This document shows positions 1 to 7,418 of a DNA stretch of 64,000 nt, piece by piece (within the stretch, counting starts at the first letter, position 1; each line of letters opens with the position of its first letter). The position numbers and the translations under genes are program-made. The notes under the pieces are model-generated. The model had not been told where the DNA came from. It did not search any database and saw nothing but the letters and a program-made list of their open reading frames with translations. The DNA comes from Pseudomonadales bacterium (GTDB lineage: Bacteria > Pseudomonadota > Gammaproteobacteria > Pseudomonadales > Azotimanducaceae). The stretch is taken from assembly GCA_011525295.1 (NCBI GenBank), contig WTGV01000013.1:35511-99510 (forward strand), read 5' to 3'.

Positions 1-1343
1 TTTTCCGCAATGAAGTCGCTGTCGGTTCTGAACTTATACCGTTTGTCAAAGTATTGCGTCCAGTTGTCGGTAAACTCCAATCGAAACACGCCAGAAATCG
101 TGAGCAGAATGACCAAAACGCCGCCTCCCAATAACCAGTAGCGACGAGCAATCACGAAGTTCGCAAAGTTCTCAAAAGGAGGTCGAGTCCCTTCCTTCTT
201 CGGAAGTGCACGCAGTGGCAACACTGCCAATAATGCTGGTAACAGTGTGAACGAAAGTGCCCAAGCCATGATTACGCCGAACGCGACAAAGTTTCCTAAC
301 ACATGAAAGGGAGGAGAGTCGGAGGCATTTAGACTCAGAAACGCTAGAGCAGTAGTTAACGAAGTAACCGTAACTGGAAACGCATTACTGTGAAGAGCTT
401 CTTTGATCGCCGGGCGCTTTTCCATCCCTTCGCGCATGTTGGCGAGCGTCGAAGTCACGATATGGATGGAATCTGCTATTGCCAAGGTCATCACAATCAC
501 AGGTATCCCTGCAGTCACTGGGTTCAAAATAGTCGACAACCATCCGGCGAGGCCCATTGTGACGTTGATCGTGCACATTACGAGCAAGGTCACTGCCAAG
601 GTAGCGAACAGTGAACGGAGTAACGCAAATGTCAATACGACAATGACAAGAAACACAATAGGTATTAACGTGAACATGTCCGCTTGGGTCGCGTCAAAAA
701 ACGTTCTTTGAAGTACGACATCGCCGGTCGTGTACAAGTCAAAACTGGTGAACTCTTCTTGCGCGTTAGCAATGAAAGTCCGCAAGTAATCAGTAACTTC
801 GATGACCGCAGCGTCGCGTTCTTCGGGGAAGACGAAGTTGATCACTACGGCCGCGATACTCCCGTCTCCAGAGACTAAGCGATCAACCAATTCCCTGGAA
901 TTTTGCGCGATATCTTGAATACGTTCGACGTCAGAGTCTGTCAAATCCGCTGCGTTTTCTACCAGCGGAGCCACAAATAAATCACCGTCAATAGCTTCGC
1001 TGTGATCAAAATTTACGAGAGAGTCCACGCGCGTTGCGTGTGGTACAAGCCATGCTTCTTCGGTGAGATATTCGATGAAGGCTAAGGCTTCGCGGGTGTA
1101 AATCGTACCTTGCTTAGGTGCGACAGCGATTAATACTCGATTCGTTTCGACGTACGTGTCTTCAAACTGCTCAAACGTTTGCAATTGGGGATTGTCGTCG
1201 CTAAACAATACAAAGTGATCACTCGTAATACCGACTCGCGGCACTCCCAGCGATAGCGCACCAACGACCAACAAGACTCCGCCGAGAAACCACCAGCGAC
1301 GCGCTAGTGTAGCGTCCGTTAGCGTGTTAAAGATCGCCTTCAT
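1..1343 (-). CDS. MMPL/RND-superfamily exporter (C-terminus outside window)
   Basis: The reading frame opens with ATG at 1343 and runs off the left edge, giving about 447 visible residues of a family usually near 750-800. It begins with a short cytoplasmic stretch and a first membrane helix (about residues 15-35). A large periplasmic loop follows, then a block of helices carrying the segment VIVMTLAIADSIHIV, whose Asp and His are typical of 'predicted exporter of the RND superfamily' (MMPL) proteins. A second repeat half starts near residue 415 (RRYWLLGGGVLV). Such proteins move lipids or hydrophobic compounds across the inner membrane, and HpnN for hopanoids is a known relative. It lies 56 bases downstream of the DUF2236 gene on the same strand, so the two are probably co-transcribed. 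No clear Shine-Dalgarno is seen. Substrate is unknown. Confidence 0.85.
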   Translation of the reverse strand, partial: MKAIFNTLTDATLARRWWFLGGVLLVVGALSLGVPRVGITSDHFVLFSDDNPQLQTFEQFEDTYVETNRVLIAVAPKQGTIYTREALAFIEYLTEEAWLVPHATRVDSLVNFDHSEAIDGDLFVAPLVENAADLTDSDVERIQDIAQNSRELVDRLVSGDGSIAAVVINFVFPEERDAAVIEVTDYLRTFIANAQEEFTSFDLYTTGDVVLQRTFFDATQADMFTLIPIVFLVIVVLTFALLRSLFATLAVTLLVMCTINVTMGLAGWLSTILNPVTAGIPVIVMTLAIADSIHIVTSTLANMREGMEKRPAIKEALHSNAFPVTVTSLTTALAFLSLNASDSPPFHVLGNFVAFGVIMAWALSFTLLPALLAVLPLRALPKKEGTRPPFENFANFVIARRYWLLGGGVLVILLTISGVFRLEFTDNWTQYFDKRYKFRTDSDFIAE

Positions 1344-1399
1344 CGTCAAGCTAACGACACACTAGCGAATTTCAAATATCAATGGCGAGATCGCAACTA

Positions 1400-2596
1400 T
1401 CACCAAGGTTGAGACTTGGTCGATAAATAGTGGTTTGGCATCAGATATGCGGTCTTTGGACTATCGTATGCGGCGACTTCTAACATTTGACCGAAATTGA
1501 TCTGTCGTGTCGCGCTATCGGATCGAAGCATTCTTTGCACTCGGACCTTGAGGCGCCACAACGGTAGTGCCCCTAGTGTGTTCTTTTTGGGGAAGCCGAG
1601 TTGACTAGAAAGTTCATTGCCGATTAGTGCGCGCGATAATGTGTAGCCAAGGTTCAACGTTTTCTCTTTTTCTTTTGGATCTTCAATACCCGCGGTTAAC
1701 GGTATTGCATGAATCAAAGCATTCGACATTCGCACCGCGTCTTCGTCCGGCCATGGTTCGCAGCGGAGTACTGCGGTCCAAAGCGCACGTGCTTCATCTT
1801 GATCTCGAAAGAGGATCGTCTCGGGAATCCCCATGACATAGCTGGCGTACCGCCAGAGTTCCATGAGACTCGCTTCTTCGTCGCGGGTAAACACTGCACC
1901 GACTTTCTTCGCATGTTCCAGTAATCTCATTGAAAACACGGTCGCTGCGAACCCTAGATGCGCTGCACTTATTGGAGTACCATAGAAATCTTCGTCCCAA
2001 ATTCCGCCTTCTTTTCGGAACAAAAAGCGTACTCGTGCATGAATGAAACGGAGACGCATGGACAACTTCCATCCATCACCATATCGCCTTAGTCCCCCTG
2101 GCATGTAGGTTTCGAGCAGGTGTCGATTGTTTTGCATTAAGCGTCGCTTCGCCGTATTCGCGTTGAGTACTCTGCCCGTCGTCGCGAATGACTTCGAAAT
2201 CAAGGTCGCGAATCCTTCTATCAATACGCCAGTGACGAAGGCTACAAGAACATTGGTTGTGTTCAGGTGAAATGCACGGATCGCAGGTCGGTGTGCCTCA
2301 AAGTCCAACCAATCGGGTTCCCCTACATGACCGTCAAAAAACTCACGAAAGGCCTGCGGCGCTTGCTTCATTACATCGTCTTCGAGTTCGATGCCAGCCT
2401 TCAAAAACTTGTGTAATTCAGCCGGTTGCACATCCGCCAACTCCTCAAGCACTCGATCCAATTCCGGATCTCCGATTCTCGTGTGCTTGAGATAGTTTTC
2501 GGTGCGTTCACGGTCAAATTCAAGAGCACTCTCATATCGAGGTTGGTATGCCTCAGGGATTTCGAGTTCTAAATTTTTACCGGATTCAGCTTCCAA
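1400..2596 (-). CDS. DUF2236 / MpaB-type oxygenase family protein
   Basis: The 398-residue protein matches the DUF2236 family (MpaB/latex-clearing-protein catalytic fold). Characteristic pieces are RVRFLFRKEGGIWDEDFYG followed by GTPISAAHLGFAATVFS near the middle, plus the conserved His/Arg-rich helices RAFHLNT and IHARVRF. Lcp rubber oxygenase of this family uses heme b to cleave polyisoprene; most members are uncharacterised. The start is TTG at 2596, chosen because AGAGGAAAAG sits a few bases upstream. It has no signal peptide. The MMPL exporter follows 56 bases downstream and a squalene/phytoene synthase is divergent upstream, so an isoprenoid-related substrate is a reasonable inference but not shown. 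Confidence 0.8.
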   Translation of the reverse strand: MEAESGKNLELEIPEAYQPRYESALEFDRERTENYLKHTRIGDPELDRVLEELADVQPAELHKFLKAGIELEDDVMKQAPQAFREFFDGHVGEPDWLDFEAHRPAIRAFHLNTTNVLVAFVTGVLIEGFATLISKSFATTGRVLNANTAKRRLMQNNRHLLETYMPGGLRRYGDGWKLSMRLRFIHARVRFLFRKEGGIWDEDFYGTPISAAHLGFAATVFSMRLLEHAKKVGAVFTRDEEASLMELWRYASYVMGIPETILFRDQDEARALWTAVLRCEPWPDEDAVRMSNALIHAIPLTAGIEDPKEKEKTLNLGYTLSRALIGNELSSQLGFPKKNTLGALPLWRLKVRVQRMLRSDSATRQINFGQMLEVAAYDSPKTAYLMPNHYLSTKSQPW

Positions 2597-2980
2597 TAAA
2601 CTTTTCCTCTTTTTCGTTCGTGGAAGTCACAACACGTGGTAGCTGCCTTCTACACAGCAACTGGTTCAAGAACAGACTCATTTTAAGAATGGAGACTGAA
2701 TTACTATTAGAAGCCTCCGATGAGTCGAAGTTCGCCCAATAAAGAGACCGGTGTCTCATGCTAACTGAATAGGCGTTTCAAGTCGGGCAGTTGTTACTCA
2801 GCAGCATTTGATCGCTATTCCGAAAATCTCATGAAAGTGAAGCCGGATCGAAAAACTCAATTGTCGCTGACTTCTGTTAAATTAAAATGACCTCGATAAC
2901 TACAAGCCCGTCGATGCATGGTCAAATTTGGGCAAGAGTGTCGTCCTACAGAAGATCGACGTTGAACCAAAGACAAGTTT
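2597..2980. other. intergenic region between divergent genes
   Basis: This 384-base stretch separates the DUF2236 gene (leftward) from the squalene synthase gene (rightward) and should hold both promoters. A short hairpin GAGAC-CGGT-GTCTC lies near 2744. I see no convincing gene in it. Confidence 0.5.
2861..2888 (+). promoter_or_regulatory. possible sigma-70 promoter of squalene/phytoene synthase gene
   Basis: TTGTCG (2861-2866) and TAAAAT (2883-2888) are separated by 16 bases and sit about 90 bases before the ATG. The fit is ordinary and was found by eye only. Confidence 0.25.
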
Positions 2981-3991
2981 ATGGACAAAGCAAAAGCCAT
3001 TGAATATCAGAATGCGATTCTTCCGCATGTGTCGCGTACTTTTGCATTGACAATTCCGCAACTACCTGACTCATTGCAAGATGTCGTAGGAAATTCGTAC
3101 CTTCTTTGTCGTATTGCCGACACAATCGAGGATGAACCAGCTCTCACTGCAGAGCAAAAGAGCACCTATTTGAAGATGTTCTCTGATGTGGTAGCAGCGA
3201 ACGAAAAACCAGAACTACTCGCAGAACAATTACACCCACTATTGACAGACTGGACTTTGAAGGCCGAAAGAGACCTGGTACAAAACACGCCAATCGTAAT
3301 TGAAATAACGCATGACTGTACACCAAATCAACGTGAAATTATGGAACGGTGTATTTCAACAATGTCTTCTGGAATGGCAGTGTTTTGTGCGAAGCAACAG
3401 CTAGCTACAGTCGACGAACTAAAGGACTATTGTTACTACGTAGCGGGTGTTGTAGGTGAGCTGCTTACGGATTTGTTCTGTGATTTCTCTGAGGACATCG
3501 CTCGCTCACGAGACAAGTTGATCACTTTGTCAGTGTCCTTTGGAAAGGGCTTACAGATGGTCAACATTCTCAAGGATGTTTGGGTCGATGCGAGCCGAGG
3601 AGTTACTTGGCTGCCTGCTGAGCTATTTCGCGTGTCAAAAAATGCTGACGGCACCACCTCATCTGATCCAGTATTAACAGTTGAAGGCATGCGCAAGTTA
3701 ATCGGCACGACCTACGAGTATCTATCACAAGCGTTGCAATACAGTTTGATGATTCCCACGAGAGAGGTGGGAATTCGCCGGTTTCTGTTGTGGACGCTAG
3801 GTATGGCAGTGCTCACACTACGACGAATTAACAAGAACCCCAACTTTCAGCGTGGCGATAATGTGAAAATCTCTCGTAATCAAGTAGCGGCGACTACATT
3901 CGTAGCAAATAGCATTGTGGGCTTTAATTTTCTAATCGACTCAATGTTTCGAGTTCTGACCAAAGGGTTGCCAGGCAACATCAAGAAATAG
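2981..3991 (+). CDS. squalene/phytoene synthase family protein
   Basis: The 336-residue protein carries both Asp-rich diphosphate-binding motifs of trans-isoprenyl head-to-head synthases: DTIED at residues 47-51 and the second at 197-203 (LKDVWVD). It also has the conserved YCYYVAGVVGELLT helix (150-163) and the WLPAELF segment. The first motif and the FGKGLQMVNILKD helix resemble squalene synthases (two FPP to squalene, NADPH-dependent) rather than bacterial CrtB, but I cannot assign the product firmly. Near the C-terminus is a hydrophobic stretch (FVANSIVGFNFLIDSMF) that could anchor the enzyme to the membrane, as in eukaryotic squalene synthase. No strong ribosome-binding site precedes the ATG. 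No downstream cyclase or desaturase is present. The gene is convergent with the PH-domain gene. Confidence 0.88.
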   Translation: MDKAKAIEYQNAILPHVSRTFALTIPQLPDSLQDVVGNSYLLCRIADTIEDEPALTAEQKSTYLKMFSDVVAANEKPELLAEQLHPLLTDWTLKAERDLVQNTPIVIEITHDCTPNQREIMERCISTMSSGMAVFCAKQQLATVDELKDYCYYVAGVVGELLTDLFCDFSEDIARSRDKLITLSVSFGKGLQMVNILKDVWVDASRGVTWLPAELFRVSKNADGTTSSDPVLTVEGMRKLIGTTYEYLSQALQYSLMIPTREVGIRRFLLWTLGMAVLTLRRINKNPNFQRGDNVKISRNQVAATTFVANSIVGFNFLIDSMFRVLTKGLPGNIKK

Positions 3992-4016
3992 CTAGTTTGC
4001 ACGTGGCTAGTGCCGT

Positions 4017-4610
4017 CTAAGCGTTGTTAAACGCTTGGTTTTCGTGCTCGTTCCCATCGAATGTTGTATGCTCATCTTCGTCTACCATCTCGCGATCTAA
4101 GTCCCGAACACGATCCAAAATGTGTGTCCTGAGGCTATGTGCGTAGTCTCTTTCAAAACCTAAAAACACACTTTGCGCTCCAGCTGTGTAGAGTTTGAGC
4201 GCACCTAGATTGACTACACGATCAAAGATGCTGACCGTAGTTTCCACATGTTGAATACGCGCAAATGGAATCGAGAACGTGCGCATAAACAATATGCCTT
4301 GTTTGTAGAGAAAGTCGTGTTTTCGCACTACAAATCCACGTCGTGGGACTTCAAAGATAGGCCATATCACACAGACAATGATGAAGGTGACAACCAACGA
4401 CAACAAAACTACACCCAAAGGGTTCCAGAATACGACCCTAGCAGGAATCCATCCAGGAATAATTAGCCCTACGAACAATAGCACAAATATCGCCCAAGTA
4501 AAACCGTTGCGTAGGGTATTTCGAGTCACAAGCCGCCTCGAAACCTCTCGCCATTGCACATCGACGACTCGCGCAATGTCCTCTAGTTCGACTTCCGGAT
4601 TAGTAAACAA
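4017..4610 (-). CDS. bacterial PH-domain (bPH2, YdbT/DUF304-type) membrane protein
   Basis: A 197-residue protein with two membrane helices (about residues 36-53 and 64-85) followed by a bPH2 domain. The family hallmarks are visible: a Gly-Phe-Val strand after FEVPRR, then SIPFARIQHVETTVSIFDR and LGALKLYTAGAQ. Members are membrane-associated with no established enzymatic role. The C-terminal tail is acidic. The longest start is TTG at 4610 with no good ribosome-binding site, so the true start could lie inside. The usual paired YdbT-like partner is absent, and the gene converges on the squalene synthase gene. Confidence 0.8.
   Translation of the reverse strand: MFTNPEVELEDIARVVDVQWREVSRRLVTRNTLRNGFTWAIFVLLFVGLIIPGWIPARVVFWNPLGVVLLSLVVTFIIVCVIWPIFEVPRRGFVVRKHDFLYKQGILFMRTFSIPFARIQHVETTVSIFDRVVNLGALKLYTAGAQSVFLGFERDYAHSLRTHILDRVRDLDREMVDEDEHTTFDGNEHENQAFNNA
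4019..4036 (+). terminator. possible terminator hairpin for squalene/phytoene synthase gene
   Basis: AAGCGTT and AACGCTT form a 7-bp stem with a GTTA loop, followed by GGTTTTCG. It overlaps the last codons of the convergent PH-domain gene. The T-tract is short. Confidence 0.3.
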
Positions 4611-4939
4611 TGAAACTTAATAGTGTATTTTGCGAGGCTGAATATTACTCAGGCGAGAATCTCTAATCTAAGACCCATTCGAGAACGCCTTCAGGACAAC
4701 TTTACTAGGCAATTTATGTTGCATTAGGAACCACGAACAAACCCATCGACGAAACACCCAGTTTCTCCTTTCTGTGGAACAACAATAGCTGGTGGCGGCA
4801 CTCGCTATCGATCGCGCTGAAGTGCCCATCTACTCTAGAAATGCAGAATTGCTAGACCCATGTTCTAAAATGCTCATTCCTATACAACTAGAATTTGAGC
4901 AATATTTCACGTGATGACAAAACCATGGAGGACTCGACC
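4611..4939. other. intergenic region upstream of TonB receptor
   Basis: This stretch of 329 bases lies before the TonB-dependent receptor and should contain its promoter. I looked for Fur- or Zur-like palindromes and found none that convinced me. An in-frame TTG at 4895 and ATG at 4925 precede the chosen start but lack its ribosome-binding site. Confidence 0.5.
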
Positions 4940-7096
4940 ATGAAAATTCCACCCCTACACAAGATTGTATTCAGCACTGTTACCTGCTTTGCGGTAACAA
5001 TTGGGCTCTCGGCAGACACGGAATCTAACGATAACGAAAATAAAGGTGAGTCGGAACAATTAGAAGAAGTCCTTGTGCGTGCGCACCCTTTAAGCACTAG
5101 GGACATGGTTGGTGATGTGCTTGTTGTGTCTCCCGTCGATAGTGAAGCTAGAGTTGTACCTCCCGGAAATATCGGACAGACTGTGGAGCTGCTGCCAGGG
5201 ATCCGTAATGCGTCGTTCGGTGAGGGTGTAGGCCAAGTGATGGTTCACGGTCTTGACGGACCACGCGTAATGTATCTCTACGACCGCTTGCACACAATGG
5301 ATGCAGCGCTTTCGTCTCGTGATCATCCACCCATGATGGAACCGATAATTGCCGATCAAATTGAAGTCTTGAAAGGACCTACAACACTCCTCTACGGTTC
5401 TGGATCATCCGGTGGGATCATCAATCTTGAGAGTGGTCGCATTCCGCGTGATCTCTCACTTGATTATCCGGAGTACAAACTTTGGTTGCAGACCCGGGAC
5501 AATAGTCAGACGAATTCGGGCGCGTTCCGATTCAATGGAAATAGCGATCGTTTGGCATTTCATGCAGATTATTTTTTCCGTACTGGGGATGCCTACGACA
5601 TTCCTGGATGCGCGGAATCAAAATACTTCATAGCCCGCGAAGAAGCTGAAGAAGAGCACCACGAAGATGAAGATGAAGACGCAGAAGAACCACATGAAGA
5701 AGATAATTGTGGTACGCTCATTGACAGCGACGTCGAACTGAATCAGGGCGGTGCCATTGGTCTGTCTTTCATTGGAGATTGGGGATATACAGGTTGGTCG
5801 CTTTCAACCATTCGTGCTACTATGGGAATTCCGATTGAGCATCACCATGACGACCACGAGCATGAGGAAGAACACGACGAGGAAATGGGTGAGGAAGAGG
5901 AAGAAGAGGAAGAAGAACGAGAGCGGGTATATATCGACTTATATCAAAATAGGTTCGATTGGGAACTAATGGTGATGGAACCTCTCGACTTTTTAGAAGA
6001 CATTGAAGTTCGTTTTGCCACAAGCGATTACGAACATCAAGAGATTGCTGGAGAATTAACGGAATCAACCTATCGCAGGAATAACACCGCCGATACGCGT
6101 ATCGTGTTGACAACCAAGCCCATGGGGAATTGGATCCATGCGTTCGGTTATCAAAACAGCATCGACGATTTCACGTTTATTTCATTGTTTACCGAAGGGA
6201 ATCCAACAAACACAATAAAAAATGGGTTGTTTTGGCTAGGAAATCGAGAATATGGAAACTCCAACTACCAGTTTGGTCTTCGTTGGGACGCGAATTTCCT
6301 AGATAATCAAACATTTGGTGAATTTGATTTTCAATTGTTTAGTGCGTCGACTGCAATATTGCATGAGTTCGCTAGTGGTTTGGATTTACGATTAGCTTTA
6401 GACTACTCATCGCGAGCACCTTTAGCCGAAGAACTTTTTGTAGAAGGTACCCATCTATTTACTGGTAGTAGCGTAATTCCTAACCTGGATTTGAATGAAG
6501 AGAACATGATCGCGACAAGCGTAGTGTTAAATTATGATTTCGAACGTGGGTCTCTTAATGTAACTGGATATTACCGATCGATCGAGAACTTCCTTTATGA
6601 ATCGCCCACTGGTGAAGTTGATGAGAATCTGCCTGTTTATCAATTCGTGGAACACGACACAATTTTTGTCGGTGCAGATTTAAGTTTACGGTACGAACTG
6701 ATCTCGTCGCCGAATTGGGAAGTTAATACTACCTTGAATTGGGATACCGTGAACGGTGAGATCCAGGATGGACCTTCAAAATATTTGCCGCGAAATCCTT
6801 CGAATCGTACGTCAGTAGGGATTGACTTCTTGTCAGGAAGATTATGGGGTCGAGTGAAATTCGAGCACAACGGTGAAGTTACCGATGTACCTGATTACGT
6901 TTTGCCTACCGACGCTTACAGTGACGTTTCAGTCGATCTTGAGTACGAAATTTTCCATGGAGACGTTCACGCCGCTGTCGCGTTGCGAATCCGAAATCTA
7001 TTTGACGAGGAACAGCGACCACACACGTCTGCGATTAAAGATTTAGCGCCGCTACCGGGAAGAACAATTACGCTTGGCTTTACATTGTTCAATTGA
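4940..7096 (+). CDS. TonB-dependent receptor with His/acid-rich loops (putative metal uptake)
   Basis: The outer-membrane receptor is 718 residues from the ATG at 4940, chosen because GGAGG lies 8 bases upstream and a signal peptide (MKIPPLHKIV..., cut near LSA) begins there. A TonB box (EEVLVRAH, about 42-49), a plug domain (about 65-165, with GPTTLLYGSGSSGGIINL) and a 22-strand-type barrel ending in phenylalanine-asparagine follow. Two surface loops are extraordinary. Residues 224-257 are acidic/His-rich and bounded by two cysteines; residues 299-330 contain HHHDDHEHEEEHDEE and a run of glutamates. Such loops are known from the zinc receptor ZnuD, so import of zinc or another divalent metal is a sound inference. 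The SPFH/permease operon starts 322 bases downstream and a czc-type efflux operon lies beyond it. Confidence 0.9.
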   Translation: MKIPPLHKIVFSTVTCFAVTIGLSADTESNDNENKGESEQLEEVLVRAHPLSTRDMVGDVLVVSPVDSEARVVPPGNIGQTVELLPGIRNASFGEGVGQVMVHGLDGPRVMYLYDRLHTMDAALSSRDHPPMMEPIIADQIEVLKGPTTLLYGSGSSGGIINLESGRIPRDLSLDYPEYKLWLQTRDNSQTNSGAFRFNGNSDRLAFHADYFFRTGDAYDIPGCAESKYFIAREEAEEEHHEDEDEDAEEPHEEDNCGTLIDSDVELNQGGAIGLSFIGDWGYTGWSLSTIRATMGIPIEHHHDDHEHEEEHDEEMGEEEEEEEEERERVYIDLYQNRFDWELMVMEPLDFLEDIEVRFATSDYEHQEIAGELTESTYRRNNTADTRIVLTTKPMGNWIHAFGYQNSIDDFTFISLFTEGNPTNTIKNGLFWLGNREYGNSNYQFGLRWDANFLDNQTFGEFDFQLFSASTAILHEFASGLDLRLALDYSSRAPLAEELFVEGTHLFTGSSVIPNLDLNEENMIATSVVLNYDFERGSLNVTGYYRSIENFLYESPTGEVDENLPVYQFVEHDTIFVGADLSLRYELISSPNWEVNTTLNWDTVNGEIQDGPSKYLPRNPSNRTSVGIDFLSGRLWGRVKFEHNGEVTDVPDYVLPTDAYSDVSVDLEYEIFHGDVHAAVALRIRNLFDEEQRPHTSAIKDLAPLPGRTITLGFTLFN

Positions 7097-7418
7097 AAAC
7101 TCTTCGATAGACCGTGCGTATCGAACACTCTAACAGAACTTTGGTGGTGGCTCAGCTCGAAAAATGAGCCATTACCGAAGTCTATAATGCTTTAGAACTT
7201 TTTAAATTTCGGTGTGAAACGGGACCACCAGTCAAAATCTACGTTTTCCGAACGATACCGTGAGAGTTGAAATTCGAACCGACCGAATTCATCATGATCT
7301 CATTGGATATAACAATCGCCGAAGTTGATTCACGAAGCATTATTCGCTTCTTTTTTTATATGATTGATACCTGTTGGCCAAATCGCAATTGCAGAGTAAA
7401 GAGTAAGGAGACTCGTGA
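7097..7418. other. intergenic region upstream of permease-SPFH operon
   Basis: This 322-base stretch holds a hairpin at 7148-7171 (TGGCTCA / TGAGCCA, 10-base loop) that could end the receptor transcript, although no T-tract follows. It also holds an AT-rich segment near 7350-7365 that may belong to the operon promoter. TATAACA near 7306 resembles half of a Zur-like site; no second half was found. Confidence 0.4.

Noticed and set aside
385..878. Short open frames on both strands inside the first 0.9 kb
   Set aside because: They lie inside the MMPL exporter frame, which shows clear membrane and family features; the short frames are Arg/His-rich shadows.
4895..4939. Earlier TTG (4895) and ATG (4925) starts for the metal TonB receptor
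   Set aside because: They would put 15 polar residues before the signal peptide, and the GGAGG site fits ATG 4940.
7299..7320. Zur-like operator before the permease-SPFH operon
   Set aside because: Only one half-site (TATAACA) was found, with no symmetrical partner.
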